Positions 33,032 through 42,575 are shown, numbered from the stretch's first letter. The stretch: DNA of 64,000 bases from Dactylosporangium sucinum (GCF_014647515.1 NZ_BMPI01000026.1:77224-141223); one strand, 5' to 3'. The notes: generated by a model from the letters alone, not told the origin. A program made the numbers and translations.

Positions 33032-33103
33032 TCGGGCAGACGCCGCGGGCCGTCAGCGCGTGCGGGGCGTCAGCGGGTGCGGCGGGCGCGCGGGCGGAGG
33101 GCG

Positions 33104-34138
33104 TCAGCGGGCGCGGCGGGCGCGCGTGCGGGGCTTCGCGCTCGACTCGCGGACCACCAGGTCGGGCTGGAAGACCACGTGCCGGTGCTCGTGGCGGCCG
33201 TCGTCCTCGATCTCCTCCAGCAGCAGGCTCGCCGCCGTCCGGCCCAGCTGCTCGCGCGGCTGGCGGATCGACGACAGCGGCACGGCGGCGGCCGCGGCGA
33301 ACTCGATGTCGTCGTACCCCACGATGGCCACGTCCTGTGGCACCCGGATGCCGCGCAGGGTCATCTCCTGCAGCACGCCCAGGGCGAGCAGGTCGTTCGC
33401 GCAGAAGACCGCCGTCGGGCGGTCCGACGGCGGGAGCGCGGCGATCTCCGCGGCGGCGGTGCGGCCCGAGGCTACCGTCAGGTTCGGGGTCGCGACCACC
33501 GACAGTGACGCGTGGCCCGCGGTGGCCGCCGCGATGCCCGCGTGCCGGTCCTGGACCTGGGTCAGCGTCGCCGGGCCGCCGACGAACGCCACGTGCTGGT
33601 GGCCCTGCTCCACCAGGTGTTCGCCGGCGAGCCGGCCGCCCAGGAGGTCGTCGACCGCGACCGAGCACCGGCTGTGCCGGCCCGAGCCGCGGTCCACCAG
33701 CACCACCGGGGTGCCGCGCTGGATGAGCAGCTCCAGGCGGGAGCCCGGCGACTCGTCGACCGGCGTGATGAGCACGCCCCGGACGCGCTGCTCCTCCAGC
33801 AGGTCGAGGTGGCGGTGCTCGCGGCCGGCGTCCTCGCCGCTGTTGCACACCACGACCATGACGCCGTGCTCCTCGGCGGCCGCCTCGGCGCCGCGGACGA
33901 CGTCGGTGAAGAACGGGTTGGTCACGTCGAGCACGACGAGGGCGATCTGCCGGCTCTGGCCCGCGCGCAGCTGGCGGGCGGAGTCGTTGCGGACGTAGCC
34001 GAGCTCGGCGATCGCGTCGAGCACCCGCTGGCGCGTGCTCGTGGCCACGAGCTCCGGCCGGTTGAGCACGTTGCTGACGGTGCCGATGGAGACGCCAGCG
34101 CGGCGGGCCACCTCTTTGATGCCGGTCGTCGTCGACAT
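33104..34138 (-). CDS. LacI-family repressor, probable L-rhamnose regulator
   Basis: 344 residues from ATG 34138. The N-terminal helix-turn-helix is typical (GIKEVARRAGVSIGTVSNVL) with hinge region DSARQLRAGQSRQ. The periplasmic-binding-like sensor domain (60-330) includes VVLDVTNPFFTDVVRGAE and VGYDDIEFAAAA. It is divergent from the rhamnose transport operon, whose promoter carries a perfect LacI-type operator. It should repress the operon until rhamnose or a derivative binds. The ligand is inferred from context. Confidence 0.9.
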   Translation of the reverse strand: MSTTTGIKEVARRAGVSIGTVSNVLNRPELVATSTRQRVLDAIAELGYVRNDSARQLRAGQSRQIALVVLDVTNPFFTDVVRGAEAAAEEHGVMVVVCNSGEDAGREHRHLDLLEEQRVRGVLITPVDESPGSRLELLIQRGTPVVLVDRGSGRHSRCSVAVDDLLGGRLAGEHLVEQGHQHVAFVGGPATLTQVQDRHAGIAAATAGHASLSVVATPNLTVASGRTAAAEIAALPPSDRPTAVFCANDLLALGVLQEMTLRGIRVPQDVAIVGYDDIEFAAAAAVPLSSIRQPREQLGRTAASLLLEEIEDDGRHEHRHVVFQPDLVVRESSAKPRTRARRAR

Positions 34139-34207
34139 GGAACTCCAAGAAGCAGGGCAGAAGAAAACAGGGGGCGGTGTATCAAAACGGTAACGCGATC
34201 GAAACCC

Positions 34208-34278
34208 TTGACGCAGTCTCGCTCGGCCTTCTACCGTCAGCATAGTCACGCCATGAAACGTTTCACAAGAACGTTTCA
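34208..34278 (+). promoter_or_regulatory. Promoter and LacI-type operator of the rhamnose operon
   Basis: TTGACG (34208-34213), 18-bp spacer, TACCGT (34232-34237) form a plausible promoter. Just downstream TGAAACGTTTCA (34254-34265) is a perfect 12-bp palindrome with the CG centre typical of LacI-family operators, followed by a second imperfect site GAACGTTTCA (34269-34278). Binding there would block transcription. Confidence 0.8.
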
Positions 34279-34312
34279 ACGAGCGTCAGTCACCCGAAGG
34301 AGAGCCCCGCCA

Positions 34313-35809
34313 GTGACCGGTCCGCTGCTCGCCCTCGACGGCGTGAGCAAGTCCTTCGGCGCCGTCGCCGCCCTGCGCGACGTCCGGCTGGAGCTGCACG
34401 CCGGCGAGGCGCACGCGCTGGTCGGCGAGAACGGCGCCGGGAAGTCGACGCTGGTGAAGATCCTCGCCGGCGCGCACGCCCCCGACGCCGGCACCCTGAC
34501 CCTCGACGGCGAGCCGCTCGTGTTCGCCGGTCCGGCCGACGCCCGCGCCGCCGGCATCGCCGTCATCTACCAGGAGCCGACGCTCTTCCCGGACCTCTCC
34601 GTCGCCGAGAACATCTTCATGGGCCGCCAGCCGCTGCGCGGCCTGCGCCGCATCGACGCCGCCGAGATGCGCCGCCGCACGGCCGAGCTGTTCACCCGGC
34701 TCGGCGTGCACCTCGACCCCGACCGGCCGGCGCGCGGCCTGTCGATCGCCGACCAGCAGCTGGTCGAGATCGCCAAGGCGCTGTCGTTCGACGCGCGGGT
34801 GCTGGTCATGGACGAGCCGACCGCGGCGCTGTCCGGCGTCGAGGTCGAGCGGCTCTTCGCCGTCGCGCGGTCGCTCAGGGACAACGGCGCGGCCGTGCTG
34901 TTCATCTCGCACCGCTTCGACGAGGTGTTCGCGCTCTGCCAGCGGATCACCGTCATGCGCGACGGGCAGTGGGTCTCCACCGACCTCGCCGGCGAGCTCA
35001 CCGTCGACCGGGTGGTGCGCCGCATGGTCGGCCGCGAGGTGTCCTCGCTGTTCCCCAAGCAGGACACCGAGGTCCGCGAGGCGCGCCTGCAGCTCAGGAA
35101 CCTGACGAGGGCCGGGGTGTTCGAGGACGTGAGCTTCACCGTCCACAGTGGGGAGATCGTCGCGCTCGCGGGACTGGTCGGGGCCGGCCGCTCGGAGGTC
35201 ATCCGCGCCGTGTTCGGCATCGACCGCTACGACTCGGGCCAGGTCATCGTCGAGGGCAGGGAGCTCGGCAAGGGTAGCCCCCGGGCCGCCATCGCCGCCG
35301 GGCTCGCGCTGGTGCCGGAGGACCGCCGCCAGCAGGGGCTCGTGATGGAGCTGTCGGTCGAGCGCAACGCCACCCTGCCGCGCCGCTGGTCGCTGGCGAG
35401 CCTCGGGCTGCTGTTCGGCGCCGCCGAGCGTCGCGAGGCCCGCACCTGGGCCGAGCGGCTGCAGGTCAAGGCGTCCCGGCTCAGCGACCCGGTGTCCACG
35501 CTGTCCGGCGGCAACCAGCAGAAGGTCGTGCTGGCCAAGTGGCTGTCGACCGAGCCGCGCGTGCTCATCGTGGACGAGCCGACGCGCGGCATCGACGTGG
35601 GCACCAAGGCCGAGGTGCACCGGCTGCTGAGCAGCCTGGCCAAGGACGGCGTCGCCGTCCTCATGGTCTCCAGCGAGCTGCCCGAGGTGCTCGGCATGGC
35701 CGACCGGGTGCTCGTCATGCACGAAGGGCGGCTCGCCGCCGACATTCCCCGCACCGAAGCCGACGAGGAGTCCGTCATGCTGGCAGCGACCGGGCAGGTG
35801 AGCGCATGA
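34313..35809 (+). CDS. Sugar ABC transporter ATPase (rhamnose importer)
   Basis: 498 residues from GTG 34313. It is a tandem-ATPase protein of the RbsA/CUT2 type. The first domain has GENGAGKST, a signature region GLSIADQQLVEIAKAL and Walker B VLVMDEPTAAL. The second domain has GLVGAGRSEV in place of a standard P-loop, TLSGGNQQKVVLAKWL and VLIVDEPTRGID. It powers uptake with the two permeases and the binding protein downstream. It is followed by a duplicated start-site cassette. Confidence 0.92.
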   Translation: MTGPLLALDGVSKSFGAVAALRDVRLELHAGEAHALVGENGAGKSTLVKILAGAHAPDAGTLTLDGEPLVFAGPADARAAGIAVIYQEPTLFPDLSVAENIFMGRQPLRGLRRIDAAEMRRRTAELFTRLGVHLDPDRPARGLSIADQQLVEIAKALSFDARVLVMDEPTAALSGVEVERLFAVARSLRDNGAAVLFISHRFDEVFALCQRITVMRDGQWVSTDLAGELTVDRVVRRMVGREVSSLFPKQDTEVREARLQLRNLTRAGVFEDVSFTVHSGEIVALAGLVGAGRSEVIRAVFGIDRYDSGQVIVEGRELGKGSPRAAIAAGLALVPEDRRQQGLVMELSVERNATLPRRWSLASLGLLFGAAERREARTWAERLQVKASRLSDPVSTLSGGNQQKVVLAKWLSTEPRVLIVDEPTRGIDVGTKAEVHRLLSSLAKDGVAVLMVSSELPEVLGMADRVLVMHEGRLAADIPRTEADEESVMLAATGQVSA

Positions 35810-35979
35810 CCGGTCCGGAGCGAAGCGGAGGGGCCGGTCATCATCGGCTCAGCTCGGAAGGCATGCGGCCGGAGCGAAGCGGAGGCGGCATGACCGGTTC
35901 CGGAGCGAAGCGGAGGAGGCCGGGCATCATCGGCTCAGTGTGGAAGGCATGCGGCCGGAGCGAAGCGGAGGACGCATGA
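35806..35979 (+). repeat. Duplicated start-codon cassette with 57-codon bridging ORF
   Basis: CCGGAGCGAAGCGGAGG occurs four times (35815, 35869, 35900, 35955), forming two tandem units of about 85 bp. Each holds a GGAGG ribosome site, and ATGACC recurs at 35806, 35890 and 35976. A frame from ATG 35806 overlaps the ATPase stop and ends with TGA 35977-35979 overlapping the permease ATG 35976. Translation could therefore pass through without a break. Its product (MTGPERSGG...) is basic and featureless, so it may serve only coupling. Confidence 0.75.
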
Positions 35980-36992
35980 CCGCCGTCGCGGAGCGTGTCG
36001 AGAGCAGCGCGAAGACCCGGATCACCCACAAGGTGTTCCTGGTCCGCGAGCTCGGCATCCTCGTCGCCCTCGTCCTGCTGATCGGGATCACGGCGATCAC
36101 CAACCCGCGGTTCCTGTCCGCGCAGAGCGTCAAGGACCTGCTGCTCGGCTCGACGATCCTGGCGATCCTCGCGACCGGCCAGGCGATCGTCGTCATCACG
36201 CGCAACGTCGACCTGTCGGTCGGCTCCGTCCTCGGCCTCTCGGCGTTCCTCACCGGCACGCTGTTCCTCGACCACCCCGGCCTGCCGATCCCGGTGGTCG
36301 TCCTGGCCGGCGCGGCACTCGGGGCGGTGTGCGGCGCGGTCAACGGTGCCCTCATCGCCGCCGCCCGGGTGCCGGCGCTGGTCGTCACGCTCGGCACGCT
36401 GTACGTCTTCCGCGGCATCGACTACCAGTGGGCCAAGGGCAAGCAGATCAACGCGGCCGACATCCCGGCGGCGTTCCTGCACCTCGGCACGCGCACGGTG
36501 CTCGGCGTGCCGGTCCTGACGGTGTTCGCGGTCGTCGTCGTGCTCTGCGCCGGCTATTTCCTCAAGTCGTACCGCAGCGGCCGCGAACTGTACGCGATCG
36601 GCTCCGACCCCACCGCCGCCCGGCTGTCCGGCATCGCCGTCGGCCGGCGCGTCTTCGCCGCCTTCGTCGCGAGCGGCGCCCTCGCCGGCCTGGCCGGCGT
36701 GCTGTACGTGGCCCGGTTCGGCACCCTCGACGCCAACGCCGGCAACGGCCAGGAGCTCAACGTCGTGGCCGCGGTCGTCGTCGGCGGCGTCGCCATCTTC
36801 GGCGGCAGCGGCTCGGTGTACGGCGCCGCCCTCGGCGCCATGCTGCTCACCACGATCGGCAGCGCGCTGCCGGTGCTCGGCACCACCCCGTTCTGGCAGC
36901 GCGCCTCCGTCGGCGCCCTGATCCTGGCCGCGATCGGCCTCGACCGCGCCCTGTCGGTGCGGGTTGCCAAGCAGCTCGGAGGAGCGAAATGA
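35976..36992 (+). CDS. Sugar ABC transporter permease 1
   Basis: 338 residues from ATG 35976, with GGAGG at 35967. It has the CUT2 permease (BPD_transp_2) pattern of eight to ten membrane helices and the signature VDLSVGSVLGLSAFL (about 82-96), plus GRELYAIGSDPTAARLSGI. It pairs with permease 2 through an ATGA overlap. One transmembrane half of the rhamnose importer. Confidence 0.9.
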   Translation: MTAVAERVESSAKTRITHKVFLVRELGILVALVLLIGITAITNPRFLSAQSVKDLLLGSTILAILATGQAIVVITRNVDLSVGSVLGLSAFLTGTLFLDHPGLPIPVVVLAGAALGAVCGAVNGALIAAARVPALVVTLGTLYVFRGIDYQWAKGKQINAADIPAAFLHLGTRTVLGVPVLTVFAVVVVLCAGYFLKSYRSGRELYAIGSDPTAARLSGIAVGRRVFAAFVASGALAGLAGVLYVARFGTLDANAGNGQELNVVAAVVVGGVAIFGGSGSVYGAALGAMLLTTIGSALPVLGTTPFWQRASVGALILAAIGLDRALSVRVAKQLGGAK

Positions 36993-37966
36993 CCGGCAAG
37001 GTCCGGGCCCTCGGCACCTGGGACGTCGTCGTTCTCGTCGCGCTGGTGCTCGTCGTGGTCATCGGCGCGTCGACCATCGACGGGGTGGCCAGCCCCCGGT
37101 TCTGGCGGTTCGTCACGCTCGAGGTGATCCCGATCGCGATCATCGCCCTGCCGATGACGCTCGTCGTCATCACCGGCGAGATCGACCTCTCCGTCGCCAG
37201 CGTCCTCGGCCTCACCTGCGCCGTCATGGGCGACCTGTGGGCGCGCGGCGTGACCAGCCTGCCGCTGCTCGTCGTGCTGTGCCTGCTGCTCGGCGCGGTG
37301 GCCGGCGCGGTCAACGGCCTGTTCGTGACCGTCTTCGGCCTGCCGTCCCTCGCGGTCACCATCGGCACCCTGGCCCTGTACCGCGGCCTCGCCTACGTGG
37401 CGCTGGGGGACCGGGCCATCTCCGACTACCCGAGTTCCTGGACCGACTCGGCGGTCAGCGCGATCCCCGGGCTCACCATCCCGTGGTTCATCCTGGTCGT
37501 CGCCGCCCTGGCCGTGCTCTTCGGCGTGATCCTGCACGCCACGCCGATCGGCCGCGGGCTCTACGCCATGGGCAACAACGCGGAGGCCGCCCGGTTCGCC
37601 GGGGTCGCGGTCGCCCGCACGAAGTTCTGGCTGTTCGTCGCGACCGGCACGATGGCCTCGCTCGCCGGGGTGTTCTGGACGTTCCGCTTCGCCAGCGCCC
37701 GCGCCGACAACGGCAACGGCCTGGAGCTCGCCGTCGTCGCGGCGGTGCTCCTGGGCGGCGTCTCGATCTTCGGCGGGCGCGGCGGCATGATCGGCGTCAT
37801 CGGCGCCGTCGTGCTGCTCAGCACATTGCGCAACGCGTTGCAACTGGCGTACGTGCCGGCCAACACGCTGACCATCGTCACCGGCTCGCTGCTCATCGCC
37901 TCGGTCGTCGGACCGAACGTCGTCGGCATGGCGCGGGAACGCCTGCGTCGCCGGCGGCCCGCATGA
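36989..37966 (+). CDS. Sugar ABC transporter permease 2
   Basis: 325 residues from ATG 36989 with GGAGGAG just upstream. CUT2-type membrane protein with signature IDLSVASVLGLTCAVM (about 65-80), GRGLYAMGNNAEAARFAGV and GGVSIFGGRGG. It is the second half of a heterodimeric channel, the usual arrangement in rhamnose (RhaP/RhaQ) importers. Confidence 0.9.
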   Translation: MTGKVRALGTWDVVVLVALVLVVVIGASTIDGVASPRFWRFVTLEVIPIAIIALPMTLVVITGEIDLSVASVLGLTCAVMGDLWARGVTSLPLLVVLCLLLGAVAGAVNGLFVTVFGLPSLAVTIGTLALYRGLAYVALGDRAISDYPSSWTDSAVSAIPGLTIPWFILVVAALAVLFGVILHATPIGRGLYAMGNNAEAARFAGVAVARTKFWLFVATGTMASLAGVFWTFRFASARADNGNGLELAVVAAVLLGGVSIFGGRGGMIGVIGAVVLLSTLRNALQLAYVPANTLTIVTGSLLIASVVGPNVVGMARERLRRRRPA

Positions 37967-38017
37967 CGGAACACCCCCACGACACCCCAACGTCATGACA
38001 CCCGCTGAAAGGATTCA

Positions 38018-39067
38018 ATGAGCATGCGAAAGGTCATCGCTCTCGCGGTCGCGGCCGCCCTCGCGTTCACCGCCACCGCCTGCGCCGAGGACGAGACCCC
38101 GTCCTCGACCAGCAGCGGCGGCACCGGCGGCGGCGGGATCAAGAGCGGCCTGAAGGTCGCGTTCCTGCCCAAGCAGGTGAACAACCCGTACTTCGACACC
38201 TCCGACAACAAGGGCGGCAAGGTCGCCGTCGAGGAGTTCAAGGGCGTCTACAGCGAGACCGGCCCGTCCGAGGCGAGCCCGTCGGCCCAGGTGAGCTACA
38301 TCAACACCCTGTCGCAGCAGGGCACCAACGTCATCGCGGTGTCGGCGAACGACAAGGACGCCATCTGCGGCGCCCTCAAGGAGGCCCGCACGGCCGGCGC
38401 CAAGGTCGTCACCTACGACTCCGACACCAAGCCCGAGTGCCGCGACCTGTTCATCAACCAGGCCACCTCCGAGGGCATCGCGAAGGTCCAGATCAAGCTC
38501 ATCTCCGACGCGATCGGCCCCGACGGCGGCGAGATCGCGATCCTCTCGGCGACGGCCAACGCGACGAACCAGAACGCCTGGATCGAGATGATGAAGCAGG
38601 AGCTGGCCAAGCCGGAGTACAGCAAGCTCAAGCTCGTCGACACCGTCTACGGCGACGACGACGACCAGAAGTCCTTCCAGGAGGCGCAGGGCCTGCTGGC
38701 CAAGCGCCCCAACCTCAAGGGCATCATCTCGCCGACCACCGTCGGTGTCGCGGCCGCCGGCCGCTACCTGTCCGGCTCCACCTACAAGGGCAAGGTCCAG
38801 CTCACCGGCCTCGGCACCCCGAACCAGATGCGCGCCTACGTCAAGGACGGCACGGTCAAGGCCTTCGCGCTGTGGAACCCGGCGGACCTGGGCTACCTCG
38901 CCGCCTGGGCGGGCGCCGCGCTCGCGTCCGGCCTGATCACCGGCAAGGAGGGCGACAAGTTCACCGCCGGCAAGCTCGGTGAGTTCACGGTGGGCAAGGA
39001 CGCCACGGTACTGCTGGGCGACCCGTTCACCTTCAAGTCCGACAACATCGACCAGTTCAACTTCTGA
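38018..39067 (+). CDS. rhaS: Rhamnose-binding lipoprotein
   Basis: 349 residues; AAGGA lies before ATG 38018. A signal peptide with lipobox TATAC (Cys about 22) tethers it outside the membrane. The Peripla_BP_4 domain follows a Ser/Gly linker: VAFLPKQVNNPYF, GTNVIAVSANDKDAICGA, VVTYDSDTKPECRDLFINQA, GIISPTTVGVAAAG. It resembles RhaS-type binding proteins that deliver L-rhamnose to the two permeases. Confidence 0.88.
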   Translation: MSMRKVIALAVAAALAFTATACAEDETPSSTSSGGTGGGGIKSGLKVAFLPKQVNNPYFDTSDNKGGKVAVEEFKGVYSETGPSEASPSAQVSYINTLSQQGTNVIAVSANDKDAICGALKEARTAGAKVVTYDSDTKPECRDLFINQATSEGIAKVQIKLISDAIGPDGGEIAILSATANATNQNAWIEMMKQELAKPEYSKLKLVDTVYGDDDDQKSFQEAQGLLAKRPNLKGIISPTTVGVAAAGRYLSGSTYKGKVQLTGLGTPNQMRAYVKDGTVKAFALWNPADLGYLAAWAGAALASGLITGKEGDKFTAGKLGEFTVGKDATVLLGDPFTFKSDNIDQFNF

Positions 39068-39085
39068 TCCGAAAGGGGCCGTGGC

Positions 39086-39409
39086 GTGCGCCGGGTCTGC
39101 TTCACGCTCCAGGTCAAACCGGACCGGCTCGAGGAGTACCGGCGCCGCCACGCCCACGTCTGGCCGGACATGCTCAGGGCACTGCGCGACGCCGGCTGGA
39201 ACGACTACACCCTCTTCCTCCGCGGGGACGGCCTGCTCGTCGGCACCCTCCTCACCGAGGACCTCGCCGCCGCGCAGGCGGCCATGGACGCCACCGAGGT
39301 GTCCGCGCGGTGGGAGGCCGAGATGGCCGACTTCTTCATCAACGGGCGACACCTGGTCGTCCTCGACGAGGTGTTCAACCTGGAGCACCAGCTTGGAGCA
39401 TCGCAATGA
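39086..39409 (+). CDS. rhaM: L-rhamnose mutarotase
   Basis: 107 residues from GTG 39086 with GAAAGGGG upstream. The family signature is complete: VCFTLQVKPDRLEEYRRRHA, HVWPDMLRALRDAGWNDYTL and ARWEAEMADFF. It interconverts alpha and beta anomers of L-rhamnose so the isomerase gets the right form. Its stop overlaps the isomerase ATG. Confidence 0.93.
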   Translation: MRRVCFTLQVKPDRLEEYRRRHAHVWPDMLRALRDAGWNDYTLFLRGDGLLVGTLLTEDLAAAQAAMDATEVSARWEAEMADFFINGRHLVVLDEVFNLEHQLGASQ

Positions 39410-40584
39410 CTGAGCTCGCCCCGGAGACGCGGGCGCGTGTCGCGGCGCAGCTGCGCGGCCAGCGGATCGAGACGGCGTCCTGGGCGTACGCGAACTCGGG
39501 CACCCGGTTCAAGGTCTTCGCGCAGGAGGGGGTGCCGCGGGACCCGTACGAGAAGCTCGCGGACGCGGCCACCGTCCACCGGTTCACCGGCGTCGCGCCC
39601 ACGGTCGCCCTGCACATCCCGTGGGACCTGGTGGACGACTACGCCGACCTGGCCCGCCATGCCCGCGAGCTCGGCGTCGCGCTCGGTACCGTCAACTCCA
39701 ACGTCTTCCAGGACAACGACTACAAGCTCGGCAGCGTGACCAACCCCGACCCGGGCGTGCGGCGCAAGGCGATCGGGCACCTCCTGGAGTGCATCGACGT
39801 CATGGACCGCACCGGGTCCCGCGACCTGAAGCTGTGGTTCTCCGACGGCACGAACTACCCGGGGCAGGACGACGTCCGCACCCGCCAGGACCGGCTCGCC
39901 GAGGCGCTCGCCGAGACCTACGCGCGGCTCGGCGGCGACCAGCGGATGCTGCTGGAGTACAAGCTCTTCGAGCCGGCCTTCTACATGACCGACGTGCCCG
40001 ACTGGGGCACCGCCTACCTCCACTGCATGGCCCTCGGCGACCGCGCCCAGGTCGTCATCGACACCGGCCACCACGCGCCCGGCACCAACATCGAGTTCAT
40101 CGTCGCGATGCTGCTGCGGGCCGGGAAGCTCGGCGGCTTCGACTTCAACTCCCGCTTCTACGCCGACGACGACCTCATGGTCGGCGCCGCGGACCCGTTC
40201 CAGCTGTTCCGCATCCTGCACGAGATCGTCCTGGCCGATGCGGTGTCGGGGAAGGGGATCGCGTTCATGCTGGACCAGTGCCACAACATCGAGCCGAAGA
40301 TCCCGGCCGTGATCCGCTCGGTGATGAACGTCCAGGAGGCCACCGCGAAGGCCCTGCTGGTCGACCGCGCGGCACTCAGGGCCGCGCAGGACGAGGGCGA
40401 CGTGCTCGGCGCCAACGAGGCGCTCATGGACGCCTACCACACCGACGTCCGGCCGCTGCTCCGCGAGGTCCGCGAGGACATGGGGCTCGACCCGGACCCG
40501 ATCGGCGCGTACCGCCGGTCCGGCTACTTCGAGAAGATCCGCGCCGAGCGCGTGGGCGGCACACAGGCGGGTTGGGGCGCATGA
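39406..40584 (+). CDS. rhaI: L-rhamnose isomerase
   Basis: 392 residues, coupled to rhaM by ATGA. It belongs to the xylose-isomerase-like TIM-barrel group found in actinobacteria and rhizobia (RhaI), shown by WAYANSGTRFKVFAQEG, HIPWDLVDDYADL, GTVNSNVFQDNDYKLGS and GGFDFNSRFYADDDLMVGA. It converts L-rhamnose to L-rhamnulose. Its stop overlaps the aldolase/dehydrogenase ATG. Confidence 0.93.
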   Translation: MTELAPETRARVAAQLRGQRIETASWAYANSGTRFKVFAQEGVPRDPYEKLADAATVHRFTGVAPTVALHIPWDLVDDYADLARHARELGVALGTVNSNVFQDNDYKLGSVTNPDPGVRRKAIGHLLECIDVMDRTGSRDLKLWFSDGTNYPGQDDVRTRQDRLAEALAETYARLGGDQRMLLEYKLFEPAFYMTDVPDWGTAYLHCMALGDRAQVVIDTGHHAPGTNIEFIVAMLLRAGKLGGFDFNSRFYADDDLMVGAADPFQLFRILHEIVLADAVSGKGIAFMLDQCHNIEPKIPAVIRSVMNVQEATAKALLVDRAALRAAQDEGDVLGANEALMDAYHTDVRPLLREVREDMGLDPDPIGAYRRSGYFEKIRAERVGGTQAGWGA

Positions 40585-42575
40585 AGGAACTGATCGAGCG
40601 GTCGAACCGGCTCGGGGCCGATCCGCGCAACACGAACTACGCGGGCGGGAACACCTCCGCGAAGGGGACGGCGACGGACCCGGTGACCGGCGGACCGGTG
40701 GACCTGCTGTGGGTGAAGGGGTCCGGGGGCGACCTGGGGACGCTCACGGCCGGCGGGCTGGCGGTGCTGCGGCTGGATCGGCTGCGGGCACTCGTCGACG
40801 TGTACCCCGGTGTCGAGCGCGAGGACGAGATGGTGGCCGCGTTCGACTACTGCCTGCACGGCCGGGGCGGGGCGGCGCCGTCGATCGACACGGCGATGCA
40901 CGGCCTCGTGGGGGCGGCGCACGTGGACCACCTGCACCCGGACGCGGGGATCGCCCTCGCCACGGCGGCGGACGGGCCGGCGCTGACCAAGGAGTGCTTC
41001 GGCGACCGCGTGCTCTGGGTCCCCTGGCGCCGGCCCGGCTTCCAGCTCGGCCTCGACATCGCCGCCGTGCAGCGCGCCAATCCCCAGGCGATCGGCGTCA
41101 TCCTGGGCGGGCACGGGATCACGGCCTGGGGCGCCACGTCCGACGAGTGCGAGGCCAACTCCCTGGAGATCATCCGCGTCGCCACGGAGTTCCTGGCGTC
41201 GCGGGGACGGCCCGACCCGTTCGGGGCGGCCGTGCATCCGCCGCTGGAGGACCGGAAGGAGCGCGCCGCGGCGCTGATGCCGATCCTGCGCGGACTGGCG
41301 TCGACGGATCTGCGGCAAATCGGGCACTTCCGTGACGACGACGTCGTGCTCGACTTCGTCGGTTCGGCGGAGATGCCTCGGCTGGCCGCTTTGGGGACGT
41401 CGTGCCCGGACCACTTCCTGCGCACCAAGGTCCGCCCGCTGGTTCTTGACCCGGGTGGCGGGACGCCCGAACGGATCCGGGAGCTGCACGCCGCCTACCG
41501 GGCCGAGTACGCCGCCTACTACGAGCGCCACGCCACCCCCGACTCGCCGCCGATGCGCGGCGCCGACCCGGCGATCGTGCTGGTGCCGGGCGTGGGCATG
41601 TTCTCGTTCGGTGCCAACAAGCAGACCGCCCGGGTCGCCGGCGAGTTCTACGTCAACGCCATCAACGTGATGCGCGGCGCCGAGTCGGTCTCCACCTACG
41701 CGCCGATCGACGAGGCGGAGAAGTTCCGCATCGAGTACTGGGCCCTCGAAGAGGCCAAGCTGCGGCGCATGCCCAAGCCCAAGCCCCTTGCCACCCGGAT
41801 CGCGCTGGTCACCGGCGGCGGCTCGGGCATCGGCCGGGCCATCGCCCACCGGCTGGCCGCCGAGGGCGCCTGCGTCGTCGTCGCCGACCGCGACGGGGAC
41901 GCCGCCGCCCGGGTGGCCGGCGAGCTCGGCTCCGCCGACGTGGCCGTGCCGGTCACCGTCGACGTCACCGACGAGGACGCGGTCCGCGCCGCTGTCGACG
42001 CCGCCGCGCTCGCCTTCGGCGGGGTCGACCTGGTCGTCAACAACGCCGGCCTGTCCATCTCCAAGCCGCTGCTGGAGACCACCGTCGCCGACTGGGACCT
42101 GCAGCACGACGTCATGGCCCGCGGCTCGTTCCTGGTCGCCCGCGAGGCGGCCCGCGCGATGATCGCCCAGGGGCTCGGCGGCGACATCGTGTACATCGCC
42201 AGCAAGAACGCCGTCTTCGCCGGCCCGAACAACGTCGCCTACGGCGCGACCAAGGCCGACCAGGCGCACCAGGTGCGGCTCCTCGCGGCCGAGCTGGGCG
42301 GGCACGGCATCCGGGTCAACGGCGTCAACCCCGACGGCGTCGTGCGCGGCTCCGGCATCTTCGCCTCCGGCTGGGGCGCCCAGCGGGCCGCGGTCTACGG
42401 CGTGCCGGAGGAGGAGCTCGGCGCCTTCTACGCCAAGCGCACCCTGCTGCAGCGCGAGGTGCTGCCCGAGCACGTCGCCGACGCCGTGTTCGCGCTGACC
42501 GGCGGCGACCTGTCCCAGACGACCGGCCTGCACGTCCCCGTCGACGCCGGCGTCGCGGCCGCGTTCCTCAGATGA
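40581..42575 (+). CDS. rhaEW: Bifunctional rhamnulose-1-phosphate aldolase / short-chain dehydrogenase
   Basis: 664 residues. The first 400 are a class II aldolase domain (NYAGGNTSAKG, metal-ligand HLHPD, GGHGITAWG). From about 405 a short-chain dehydrogenase begins (VTGGGSGIGRAIA; catalytic Y-G-A-T-K near 555). The fusion (RhaEW) cleaves rhamnulose-1-phosphate to dihydroxyacetone phosphate and L-lactaldehyde and then oxidises or reduces the aldehyde in the same protein. It overlaps both neighbouring genes by ATGA. Confidence 0.92.
   Translation: MKELIERSNRLGADPRNTNYAGGNTSAKGTATDPVTGGPVDLLWVKGSGGDLGTLTAGGLAVLRLDRLRALVDVYPGVEREDEMVAAFDYCLHGRGGAAPSIDTAMHGLVGAAHVDHLHPDAGIALATAADGPALTKECFGDRVLWVPWRRPGFQLGLDIAAVQRANPQAIGVILGGHGITAWGATSDECEANSLEIIRVATEFLASRGRPDPFGAAVHPPLEDRKERAAALMPILRGLASTDLRQIGHFRDDDVVLDFVGSAEMPRLAALGTSCPDHFLRTKVRPLVLDPGGGTPERIRELHAAYRAEYAAYYERHATPDSPPMRGADPAIVLVPGVGMFSFGANKQTARVAGEFYVNAINVMRGAESVSTYAPIDEAEKFRIEYWALEEAKLRRMPKPKPLATRIALVTGGGSGIGRAIAHRLAAEGACVVVADRDGDAAARVAGELGSADVAVPVTVDVTDEDAVRAAVDAAALAFGGVDLVVNNAGLSISKPLLETTVADWDLQHDVMARGSFLVAREAARAMIAQGLGGDIVYIASKNAVFAGPNNVAYGATKADQAHQVRLLAAELGGHGIRVNGVNPDGVVRGSGIFASGWGAQRAAVYGVPEEELGAFYAKRTLLQREVLPEHVADAVFALTGGDLSQTTGLHVPVDAGVAAAFLR

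Larger units (their letters stand above)
32572..33103. other. Repeat cluster between the HhH gene and the LacI gene
   Basis: 532 bp with three family A palindromes separated by copies of a GC-rich unit (GGTGGGCTGTCGGGTGCGGC at 32654, 32694-variant and 32864). No gene is supported. Both flanking genes point into this region, so it may act as a two-way transcription stop. Confidence 0.7.
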
